This document shows positions 1 through 5,775 of a DNA stretch of 7,782 nucleotides, piece by piece. The stretch lies in contig JAQVID010000122.1 in the NCBI GenBank assembly GCA_028695865.1, forward strand, positions 1-7,782, read 5' to 3'. Origin of the DNA: Thermoguttaceae bacterium (GTDB lineage Bacteria; Planctomycetota; Planctomycetia; Pirellulales; Thermoguttaceae). A model generated the notes under the pieces. It was not told where the DNA came from. It did not search any database and saw only the letters and a program-made list of their open reading frames with translations. A program made the position numbers and the translations under genes. Position 1 is the stretch's first letter; each line of letters begins with the position of its first letter.

Positions 1-896
1 AGGAATGCGCGGAGCTTACCGACTTCACAATCAAGACCGCCCTTATTGGCACCCACAACTTTTGCCTCGACGATCATGCCCGTACTAATACTGCTCCAGT
101 CGCCAATATCGGCAGCGGCCAGCGGAAGCGAAACTTCATAAACACCGTCTGTCTGATTGTATCGGGTCACGACAACTTCGATTGTCTTGCCCACTTCAGG
201 ATTTTCCCCTTCCGGAAATTGCTTTAACGGAAGCATGCCTTGTTCTCGCGCACCCAGTTCAACAACTACAGTATCGGTTAGAACGGAAACGACGATTCCT
301 TTCGCCTTGGTTCCTTCTTCGAACATCTCCTGACCGGCAACCGCGTCGGCACTCTTCATAAGTTCGTCGAGCGGTTCATTCTGAAACATCTCGGCCAATT
401 CGGCTTCAATATCCTGAGCGTCATGTTGGCGAATACTCGGAACAGGAATCCGGTCTGTCAGCGGGGGAGGATACGGCAAAGAGCGTTCTTTTTTCTCAAA
501 GGAAGAACGGGAACCACGAGGTTTTTCTGAATCCTCATCATCTTGAGGACGAACTCCTCGCGCCGGTCGCCGCGATGGCGCCGATTGCCCACGTTCTCTT
601 CGCGGAGTGGCGGGGTCGCGAGGAACCACCGTACCAACCGACTCCGGCGTGGCTTGGGCTGATGCTTTCGAGCTATTCCCCACCATCGTTTGCTTGATTT
701 TCGCAAGCCGATCATCAATAACCCGCGAAGTCACGACTTCCGCGTTGATCGATTCGAATGTCGGAAGAGACGGCTGGGTTGCCGCCGTTTGACCTTCCTG
801 GGTTTGAGGGACTTCCACAGCCGATGCTTGATCCACTGGAACGGAAGGTTTGTTGTCAACGTCGGATTGATCAGACAAATTTGATTCAGTATTCAT
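1..896 (-). CDS. S1 RNA-binding domain protein (ribosomal protein S1-like), N-terminal part
   Basis: The frame is open from an ATG at 896 to the window edge: 298 codons with no stop, and the C-terminus lies outside the window. Residues 1-190 look disordered, rich in Ser, Pro, Gln and charged residues, with a basic Arg-rich patch near 99-117 followed by an acidic stretch. One S1/OB-fold RNA-binding domain spans about 194-257 (GTKAKGIVVS... GAREQGMLPL ... YEVSL). A second starts near 273, and its GGLDCEVGKLRAF is the classic S1-repeat wording. Tandem S1 domains indicate a ribosomal protein S1-like role, binding mRNA during initiation. E. coli S1 has no comparable N-terminal extension; its first S1 domain starts near the N-terminus. 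A dedicated non-ribosomal S1 regulator remains possible. No strong Shine-Dalgarno precedes the ATG, only GTGGAA. Confident in the S1 domains, moderately confident in ribosomal identity. Confidence 0.82.
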   Translation of the reverse strand, partial: MNTESNLSDQSDVDNKPSVPVDQASAVEVPQTQEGQTAATQPSLPTFESINAEVVTSRVIDDRLAKIKQTMVGNSSKASAQATPESVGTVVPRDPATPRRERGQSAPSRRPARGVRPQDDEDSEKPRGSRSSFEKKERSLPYPPPLTDRIPVPSIRQHDAQDIEAELAEMFQNEPLDELMKSADAVAGQEMFEEGTKAKGIVVSVLTDTVVVELGAREQGMLPLKQFPEGENPEVGKTIEVVVTRYNQTDGVYEVSLPLAAADIGDWSSISTGMIVEAKVVGANKGGLDCEVGKLRAF

Positions 897-1013
897 AACA
901 ATTTCCACTTACTACCAGAAACATTCCACCCGGCATAACTTCGGTTAATACCGTGCCTGCCCGAGCGATTACAGTCCTGAAAACGCTCCGGCGATTCGGG
1001 ACGGAACACCACA

Positions 1014-1025
1014 GCCTTGCAAGGC
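1014..1025. repeat. 12-bp perfect palindrome in the S1-like gene leader
   Basis: GCCTTGCAAGGC is self-complementary. It lies about 118 bp upstream of the S1-like start and downstream of the candidate TATAAT. It could be an operator half-site pair or a small RNA hairpin in the leader. No partner copy was seen elsewhere in the window, so its function is unknown. Confidence 0.4.
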
Positions 1026-1080
1026 CGTAACTCCAGGGGTGACGCACAGGCCCCCTACCCAATCTCGCCGATTATCTTTT

Positions 1081-1086
1081 ATTATA
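1081..1086 (-). promoter_or_regulatory. Candidate -10 box for the S1-like gene
   Basis: The minus strand reads TATAAT here, a perfect sigma-70 -10 hexamer. The region 16-18 bp further upstream (around 1103-1109) gives only weak resemblance to TTGACA, and there is no TGn extension. If used, transcription would start near 1074 and produce a leader of roughly 180 nt before the ATG at 896. Confidence 0.35.
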
Positions 1087-1675
1087 CGTCCTGTAAAAAA
1101 AACCGAAACCCCCGTGAATACCATTTTCCCCTTTTTCCCGCCAGAAATCGCCTCAATCAAATCGACAAAACCGTGCCGTCCGCCGCGAAAACGCCGCCTC
1201 ATGCCGGAGACACTAACGATCAACGTATCGTCGAACCTTCCTTTTTGTCGCAGGGCATTCGGACTCTGATTATCGTACACACAAGGTCTCGATTTCCCCG
1301 TTTCGGATTCTTTCATAAAACATCAAATAACATCAGAAATCGCAAATAAATACACGTTTATCAAATGAACACAATCACTGAAATACCAAAAAAGAATAGT
1401 ACATGCGGGCTCCACAGCAGACAAAGACCACCGGAAGAGATCGGAAAAATAAACAATTTTTAATGAACCAACAGAGTTGTTCGCGGCCATACCGTACTGG
1501 CCCGATCGTAATTTTCGTGAATGGTAAAGACCATAAGGCCTGAACCAATTCATTTGTGACCAATCAAAGCATATTCGGACAAATGATCCGTGTCCTGTCC
1601 GCCCGTGAAATCCGTATATTCAAATAATGTCCGTTCACGGCTTTAAAAATAAAGGAAGCAGCGATTCTGGTTCCA

Positions 1676-2116
1676 TCACGACATTTGCGTATACTTTTTC
1701 TCGGCGTCCCGCATAGCAGGCGCGTCTTCCGGTGTGTGATCATCGTAACCGACCAAATGCAACGTTCCGTGGACCATGTACAGAAAGAGCTCTTCGCTCG
1801 GGGTCGTTTTGAATTCCGCGGCCCGATCGGCTGCCGTATCGGTACTGACGATCACATTCCCTTCGAGTAGCGCCGCGTCGTCGTCACGATCCATTTCAAA
1901 ACTCAGCACATCGGTCGCGTAATCGTGCCCCAGAAATTGAACATTAAGTTCATGAATGGTCGGGTCGTCCACCAACACAACTTCAATGCGACCCGACTGG
2001 TACCCGGCGTCGAGCAAAATCTGTTTCAACACAAACTCAATGCGTTCGGTTTCAACAGGGATTCGCTCTTGCCGGTTTACAATATCAACGATGATGGTCT
2101 GTTTTTTTCTTGTCAT
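1676..2116 (-). CDS. ybeY: Endoribonuclease YbeY (rRNA maturation/quality control)
   Basis: This is a 146-aa single-domain UPF0054 metalloprotein. Family members are zinc-dependent endoribonucleases acting in 16S rRNA 3' maturation and ribosome quality control. Visible hallmarks are TDVLSF (residues 69-74), the glycine-containing strand EGNVIVS (85-91) and the metal-binding segment HGTLHLVGYDDH (116-127) with His116, His120 and His127. The usual spacing is GYDH; here an extra Asp precedes the third His, so Asp126 occupies the canonical position. FLGHDY replaces the yR-kD segment of E. coli-type enzymes. The ATG at 2116 is preferred; an in-frame TTG at 2134 would add six residues. The gene starts 26 nt after the stop of the upstream 87-aa gene and is probably cotranscribed with it. 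It ends in TGA. Confidence 0.93.
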   Translation of the reverse strand: MTRKKQTIIVDIVNRQERIPVETERIEFVLKQILLDAGYQSGRIEVVLVDDPTIHELNVQFLGHDYATDVLSFEMDRDDDAALLEGNVIVSTDTAADRAAEFKTTPSEELFLYMVHGTLHLVGYDDHTPEDAPAMRDAEKKYTQMS

Positions 2117-2142
2117 AAGTAAATTGTTTTCCAATCACAAGA

Positions 2143-2406
2143 TTACAATCCGGCATCGTCCGTGGAAGGATGAATATCGGTGATCGAGCGACCAAGTTTG
2201 CGAGGCGAATCAGACGGCAGAGTCAGTCGGCGTTTCGATGTTCCGGTGACCTTCGGAGTATTGTCGCTTTGCAGGAACCCCAAAAGCTTGTCCTTGGTTT
2301 CCTCTTCACTATGCGGCATTCCCATTTGATTCACGGCATCGGATACCCCAAGTAATACCGATTTCTTTACTCCCTGTCTGATCCATTCGAAGAAATTGAA
2401 GTCCAT
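2143..2406 (-). CDS. Conserved hypothetical protein, planctomycete FFEW type (87 aa)
   Basis: The ATG at 2406 is supported by a strong Shine-Dalgarno (AAGGA at 2413-2417, six bases before the start). Longer upstream frames lack such a signal. The protein opens with an amphipathic, partly hydrophobic segment (MDFNFFEWIRQGVKKSVLLG, residues 1-20), continues through GVSDAVNQMG, then a charged linker, and ends in a Ser/Thr/Arg-rich tail containing RKLGRSI. There is no signal peptide and no catalytic motif I can name. Small proteins with this FFEW...GVSDAV opening and RxLGRS tail are, as I recall, frequent in planctomycetes, but no function is known to me. It lies directly upstream of ybeY in the same direction, hinting at a translation- or RNA-related role by association only. 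The stop is TAA, which shows that TAA is a normal stop in this genome. Confidence 0.75.
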   Translation of the reverse strand: MDFNFFEWIRQGVKKSVLLGVSDAVNQMGMPHSEEETKDKLLGFLQSDNTPKVTGTSKRRLTLPSDSPRKLGRSITDIHPSTDDAGL

Positions 2407-2430
2407 TGCGAATCCTTTCTGCTGACACTC

Positions 2431-2445
2431 AATATATATTGTATG
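2431..2445. repeat. AT-rich 15-bp repeat, copy 1
   Basis: AATATATATTGTATG occurs here and again, exactly, at 2682-2696. Read on the minus strand this copy contains TACAAT (2438-2443), a plausible -10 box 32 bp upstream of the 87-aa gene start, although the matching -35 (CGGTCA at 17-bp spacing) is weak. CAATATATATTG (2430-2441) is a perfect palindrome. It may be promoter core, protein-binding site or both. Confidence 0.5.
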
Positions 2446-2668
2446 GTGAAATGGTCGTGATGACCGTTTCACTTGCCCCAAAATCCCCATTGAAATATCG
2501 AGGCGTTCTCCCTCTTGTATCGACCGAACAACACGTTAAGCCGTGTCAAAACACAAAAGCGCGCTTCGTGTCGATTTGCCAAGATAGGGAAAAGGCACTG
2601 TCTGGAAAAATATCACGAAGTTTGTCGATTTCATCTTTCATTATCAAGCCCTATGGTGTAAAATCTTG

Positions 2669-2684
2669 TGCTATAATGTATAAT
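2669..2684 (+). promoter_or_regulatory. Candidate extended -10 promoter of the aroDE operon
   Basis: TGCTATAAT at 2669-2677 matches an extended -10 element (TGn plus a perfect TATAAT). A second TATAAT overlaps just downstream at 2679-2684. No good -35 hexamer is visible, as is tolerated for extended -10 promoters. Transcription would start near 2684-2692, giving a leader of about 115 nt before aroDE. Confidence 0.5.
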
Positions 2685-2696
2685 ATATATTGTATG
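2682..2696. repeat. AT-rich 15-bp repeat, copy 2
   Basis: This is an exact copy of the element at 2431-2445, in the same orientation on the plus strand. It overlaps the second TATAAT and the likely transcription start of the aroDE operon. Because the genes it precedes are divergent, the element faces opposite ways relative to them. Confidence 0.5.
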
Positions 2697-2701
2697 TCGG
2701 T

Positions 2702-2730
2702 CGCGGAACAGATTCTCTTTTCCGCGGAAA
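2702..2730 (+). promoter_or_regulatory. Leader dyad/palindrome upstream of aroDE
   Basis: CGCGGAA at 2702-2708 can pair with TTCCGCG at 2720-2726 (7-bp stem, 11-nt loop). The second arm is also part of a perfect 12-bp palindrome TTTCCGCGGAAA (2719-2730). The two structures are mutually exclusive in RNA. As DNA, CGCGGAA is directly repeated with 21-bp spacing (2702 and 2723), about two helical turns. It could be an operator or a leader RNA element. No T-run follows, so it is not a terminator. Confidence 0.35.
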
Positions 2731-2804
2731 GACCCCAGTGTCTCATGTCCGGCATTCGACCCTCAAAAAAGACCCAACAACCTTTGATTTAAGGAGTAAT
2801 AATC

Positions 2805-3698
2805 ATGTTGTGCGTTACCCTCGCTCATGGTAGTCATCATCGAATGATCCAGGAACACCAGGAGCTTGCCAAAGAGCGAATTCCGTTGGCCGAGCTCCGT
2901 TTGGACCTGCTCCGACGGGAGCCGCAGTTGAATCGATTTCTCCCAACACGACCGACCCCCGTCGTCGTGACGGTTCGCCGTGAAAAAGAGGGCGGCTTCT
3001 GGAAAGAAACGGAAGAAAAACGCCTTCGCCTGCTGCGTAGCGCCATTGTCGAGGGTGCCGATTACGTCGACCTTGAAATGGACATTGCCGGTCAGGTTCC
3101 CCGATTCGGCAAAACAAAGCGAATCGTCAGTTACCACAATATGGAAGAAACTCCCCAGGACCTGGCCGCCATTCACAAACAGATCGCGGCACTCGATCCG
3201 GACATCATTAAAATTGCCGTCATGCCAACTTGTATCAAAGACGTGTTCCGCATGATCGATTTCTTGAAAAAAGTGAACAAGCCAGGAACAAAAATCCCGA
3301 CCGTTGGTATTTCCATGGGCGAGATGGGAACAATGACTCGCATACTCTCGAACAAGTTCGGCTGCCCTTATACTTATGCCTGTTATTCGAAAGAGCGAAA
3401 AGTTGCTCCCGGCATGGTCGATTTCCGCACCATGCGCGACCTGTATCGACACGACCAAATCAATCAGGAAACGGAAGTCTATGGCGTTGTTGCCGACCCG
3501 GTTGGACACAGCTTGAGTCCCCTGATTCATAATTCTTCCTTTGCGGAATGCAAACTGAACAAGGTCTATTTGCCTTTTTTGGTGCACCCTGAAGATTTAT
3601 CCGTCTTTATGAAGAACGCGTCTGCGCTCGATCTGAAAGGCATGAGTGTAACGATTCCGCATAAGGTCGCCATGATTGGCGAACTAACCCGGCAGTAA
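2805..3698 (+). CDS. aroDE: AroDE fusion, 5' part: type I 3-dehydroquinate dehydratase plus N-terminal shikimate dehydrogenase, ended by in-frame TAA
   Basis: AAGGAG (2791-2796) lies eight bases before the ATG. Residues 1-215 form a complete-looking type I dehydroquinase: E30LR32LD for substrate binding, R58, E91 in YVDLEMD, general-base His111, Schiff-base Lys136 in DIIKIAVMPT, and S170MG...R179. The usual Gln in the APGQ motif is Met (APGM, 202-204). It converts 3-dehydroquinate to 3-dehydroshikimate. From about 225 the shikimate dehydrogenase domain begins: YGVVADPVGHSLSP (226-239) and SVTIPHK with catalytic Lys287. Translation then meets TAA after residue 297, inside the AroE substrate-binding domain. 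The same frame continues with conserved AroE sequence to 4313, so the intact gene would encode about 502 aa. Dehydratase activity could survive the truncation; dehydrogenase activity could not come from this piece alone. Confidence 0.88.
   Translation: MLCVTLAHGSHHRMIQEHQELAKERIPLAELRLDLLRREPQLNRFLPTRPTPVVVTVRREKEGGFWKETEEKRLRLLRSAIVEGADYVDLEMDIAGQVPRFGKTKRIVSYHNMEETPQDLAAIHKQIAALDPDIIKIAVMPTCIKDVFRMIDFLKKVNKPGTKIPTVGISMGEMGTMTRILSNKFGCPYTYACYSKERKVAPGMVDFRTMRDLYRHDQINQETEVYGVVADPVGHSLSPLIHNSSFAECKLNKVYLPFLVHPEDLSVFMKNASALDLKGMSVTIPHKVAMIGELTRQ
3696..3698 (+). other. In-frame nonsense codon (TAA) interrupting aroDE
   Basis: The codons read CAG TAA CCG GCT GTC, with no frame change on either side. 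Before it the AroE sequence runs VTIPHKVAMIGELTRQ; after it PAVEEINACNTVVIRD continues at the expected place and spacing for this family. One base substitution from CAA, GAA or AAA would create it. TAA ends the 87-aa gene in this window, so general reassignment of TAA is unlikely. A fresh mutation, a sequencing or assembly error, or readthrough are the options. Confidence 0.9.
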
Positions 3699-4313
3699 CC
3701 GGCTGTCGAAGAAATTAACGCTTGTAATACAGTGGTTATTCGCGACAATCAAATCCTGGGCGACAATACCGATTACGTTGCCGCGGCCAAGAGCATCGAA
3801 AAAGCAATGGGCGGCGTGGGCGAAGACGGTGTCAGCCCGGTCGACGGCAAACGGGCATTGATATTGGGCGCCGGTGGCGCCGGTAAAGCCGTTGCGTATG
3901 GTCTGAAAAAACGCGGTGCCATTGTCATCATGACCGACGGAAACGACGAACTGGCTCAATCGGTGTGCCGGCAGTTCGGCTTCGAATATGTTCCATGGAA
4001 TAAACGCGAAAAAGAATTCGTTCAAATCCTTGCCAACTGTACTCCCATCGGGATGTTTCCCAAAGTCGATCTCTCGCCGGTAAGCAAAGAAGCCTTGCAC
4101 AGTAACATGTATGTATTTGACGCGGTATACAACCCGCTCAATACCTACCTGCTTCGTATGAGCAAAGAGAAAGGCTGCAAGATTATTTCCGGCGTAGAAA
4201 TGTTTATTCGCCAGGCTTGCCTTCAGTTCCGATATTTTGCCGGGACAAACGCGTCCAGTGAGTTCATGAAAAATCTTGTCATTAAAGCACTTAACGACGC
4301 GAAAGGATGCTGA
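3699..4313 (+). pseudogene. aroDE: AroDE fusion, 3' part: NAD(P)-binding half of shikimate dehydrogenase, separated by the TAA
   Basis: This part is in the same frame as the upstream segment; numbering continues from it. It contains INACNTVV, the catalytic N321-T-D323, the nucleotide-binding loop GAGGAGKA (355-362), NCTPIGM (411-417), DAVYNPLNTYLL (439-450) and GVEMFIRQACLQF (463-475). These are the C-terminal hallmarks of AroE, reducing 3-dehydroshikimate to shikimate. The NRT-type motif after the second Rossmann strand, which normally contacts the NADP phosphate, is replaced by TDGN (377-380). The only plausible internal start is GTG at 3732, with no Shine-Dalgarno, so independent translation is doubtful. 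The sequence is otherwise undamaged, which argues against long-standing decay. It ends in TGA, 42 nt before aroK. Confidence 0.8.
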
Positions 4314-4355
4314 TCGTCGATTCACCTCAGCACTATTGGGAAGGCAAAAAAGAAA

Positions 4356-4901
4356 ATGAAGAAGAACAAGATTATTCTGATTGGTTACCGCGCAACCGGT
4401 AAGACGACTTTGGCCGCCCTGTTGGGCAAACGCTACTCCATTGAGGCAATCGATACCGATCCACTCATCGAGCAGGAAGCAGGCAAGACCATCAGTCGGA
4501 TTTTCGCCGAAGACGGAGAGCCCGCGTTTCGCGATCTGGAAGCGCAAGTCGTCCGTAAAACCCTTGCTCGCCCGGAATCGCTTGTCCTCGCAACAGGAGG
4601 CGGCGTTCCGCTTCGCTCTTCTTCCCGGATTCTGCTCAAGGAGTCAGGCAAAGTTTTTTGGCTGACCGCAACGGCTCAAACGATCTTCCGGCGAATGTAT
4701 GGCGATGAAACGACTGCCGACCGTCGTCCTGCGCTAACAGGTCGTTCACCGCTTGAAGAAATTGAGTTTTTGCTCCAGCAGCGAGACAGTGCTTATCGTG
4801 ACACGGCAGATGTAATCGTCAGTACAGAGAACCGCGACTTGTCCGCCATCGCCGACGAAATCGCTTCCATTTGGGAAACTGCCGGTGGTGCGCATGAGTG
4901 A
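4356..4901 (+). CDS. aroK: Shikimate kinase
   Basis: This 181-aa protein is of normal length for the family. It phosphorylates shikimate at the 3-OH with ATP. Visible motifs are Walker A G10YRATGKT17, the D33TD35 and R59 (FRD) shikimate/Mg contacts, A79TGGG83 forming the shikimate-binding glycine loop, the LID segment with R124PALTG129, and R143 in QQRDSAY near the adenine/substrate site. The ATG at 4356 follows GGGAAGG at 4338-4344 at slightly long spacing, with an A-rich stretch in between. The gene lies 42 nt after aroDE, and its last eight bases overlap the start of the following nucleosidase gene, so all three are likely one operon. Nothing is missing from the catalytic set. Confidence 0.95.
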   Translation: MKKNKIILIGYRATGKTTLAALLGKRYSIEAIDTDPLIEQEAGKTISRIFAEDGEPAFRDLEAQVVRKTLARPESLVLATGGGVPLRSSSRILLKESGKVFWLTATAQTIFRRMYGDETTADRRPALTGRSPLEEIEFLLQQRDSAYRDTADVIVSTENRDLSAIADEIASIWETAGGAHE

Positions 4902-5769
4902 AGCTGCCCGATTAACACACGCTGACGTGGGATTCGTCTTCGCTCTAGCAAGGGAATCCGCCGGCCTCGTTGACCTGCTGCCCGAGCCGGCTCTCACGGT
5001 CGCCGCGGGCATTAAATATCATCAATCCGAATGGAAAGACCTTTCCGTCGTTATTGTCGAGTGCGGAACCGGTCAGGATCGGGCAGCCGCCGCAACCGAG
5101 ACTCTGATCCAAACCTTTCGGCCACGCCTGATCATTTCAGCCGGGTTCGCCGGTGGACTCGTGGAATCGCTGGAACGAAACCGCGTCGTCATTCCAAAAG
5201 CTCTTATCCATGAAGGCAAGGGCCAAACAATGAACCTCGGCGTTGGCCAACTGGAAGCGCCAGACCAGTCCGGTTTCACGGGAAACGACTCCAACGACCT
5301 TGCGGAAAAGTCGTGCAAACAGGTACTCCCTCCCCTGGTTCCGTTGGCCGGCCTCGACCGCTTTGCCACCGGGACACTGCTGACCGTCGATCGGGTCGTC
5401 AATCGAATGGCAGAAAAGAAGTCGCTCGGCAAGCAGCACGGAGCCTCCCTCGTCGATATGGAAACCTGGTCAGTCGCCGAAGTCTGCCGCGACAAAAATG
5501 TCCCGTTTTTGCCTGTCAGGGTAATTATCGATCCGGTCAACGAAGAACTCCCCGTTGAAGTCCGTTATATTTCCAAAACTTCCGATTCCATGGCCGAATT
5601 GGCCGGCGCCTTGTTCGGTGCCTTTATTCGCCGCCCCTCCGCAATCATGGACGCATACCGCCTCAAAGAAAACGCCCTGGTTGCAACCGACGCTCTCGGA
5701 AAGGCTCTCATCGAAATCCTCAACGACATGGCACGCGAAAAAATCACACAAAAAGAACCGCCCCAATGA
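4894..5769 (+). CDS. Nucleoside phosphorylase-superfamily nucleosidase (MTA/SAH, futalosine or HpnG-like)
   Basis: From the ATG at 4894 this encodes 291 aa; a GTG at 4885 would add three residues. The PNP/UDP phosphorylase fold is recognisable: FALARES with E21 at the position of the catalytic base region, CGTGQDRA (57-64), the strand RLIISAGFAGGL (78-89), and SLVDME (185-190), whose Glu contacts the ribose. VRVIIDPVNEELP (208-220) resembles the PVRVISD region of adenosylhopane-cleaving HpnG. The family cleaves N-glycosidic bonds of purine nucleosides such as methylthioadenosine, S-adenosylhomocysteine or futalosine; the substrate cannot be set from sequence alone. ATGAGTGA overlaps the aroK stop, suggesting translational coupling. 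Linkage to chorismate genes makes a futalosine-type role (menaquinone from chorismate) conceivable. The C-terminal tail beyond about 245 is longer than in MTA/SAH nucleosidases. The stop lies six bases from the convergent VWA gene. Confidence 0.8.
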   Translation: MSEAARLTHADVGFVFALARESAGLVDLLPEPALTVAAGIKYHQSEWKDLSVVIVECGTGQDRAAAATETLIQTFRPRLIISAGFAGGLVESLERNRVVIPKALIHEGKGQTMNLGVGQLEAPDQSGFTGNDSNDLAEKSCKQVLPPLVPLAGLDRFATGTLLTVDRVVNRMAEKKSLGKQHGASLVDMETWSVAEVCRDKNVPFLPVRVIIDPVNEELPVEVRYISKTSDSMAELAGALFGAFIRRPSAIMDAYRLKENALVATDALGKALIEILNDMAREKITQKEPPQ

Positions 5770-5775
5770 AACCGG

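Larger units (their letters stand above)
897..1675. other. 779-nt intergenic region without a convincing gene
   Basis: This stretch lies between the S1-like gene and the ybeY stop, both on the minus strand. Open frames exist on both strands (for example 969-1316 minus and 1017-1349 plus), but their translations show no domain, no good start signal and no credible composition. The S1-proximal part carries a perfect TATAAT on the minus strand (1081-1086) and a 12-bp palindrome (1014-1025), consistent with a roughly 180-nt leader. The ybeY-proximal part has an inverted repeat CCGTGAA/TTCACGG (1603-1609 with 1634-1640) and a CGGACA/TGTCCG pair (1576-1581 with 1596-1601). Neither is followed by a T-run, so no intrinsic terminator can be called. 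No tRNA-like or other known RNA signature was recognised. Confidence 0.6.
2407..2804. other. Divergent regulatory region between the 87-aa gene and aroDE
   Basis: This 398-nt stretch separates the divergent starts at 2406 (minus) and 2805 (plus). It holds candidate promoters at both ends, two copies of a 15-bp AT-rich element, a GC palindrome in the aroDE leader, and an imperfect dyad GGTC-N5-GACC at 2453-2465. The open frame covering 2406-2792 on the plus strand has no domain or start signal and is judged non-coding. The middle part (about 2470-2650) shows nothing I can name. Confidence 0.6.

Noticed and set aside
969..1316. Open frame of 115 codons on the minus strand (and overlapping plus-strand frames) in the long intergenic region
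   Set aside because: The translation shows no domain, has atypical composition and lacks a Shine-Dalgarno. Several competing frames on both strands are equally open, as expected of non-coding DNA.
2117..2134. TTG start adding six residues to YbeY
   Set aside because: The ATG at 2116 fits family N-termini and is the stronger initiation codon.
2406..2792. Plus-strand open frame between the divergent genes
   Set aside because: It runs through promoter-like AT elements and a palindrome, has no start signal or domain and is Cys/Ser-rich in a random manner.
2763..3587. 274-codon open frame antisense to aroDE
   Set aside because: The sense strand carries clear dehydroquinase motifs; the antisense frame is a codon-bias shadow.
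3696..3698. Genome-wide reassignment of TAA as a sense codon
   Set aside because: The 87-aa gene ends in TAA at 2143-2145, at a natural end and just before ybeY, so TAA acts as a normal stop here.
3684..4547. 287-codon open frame antisense to the 3' part of aroDE and aroK
   Set aside because: It crosses two recognised sense genes and shows no domain of its own.
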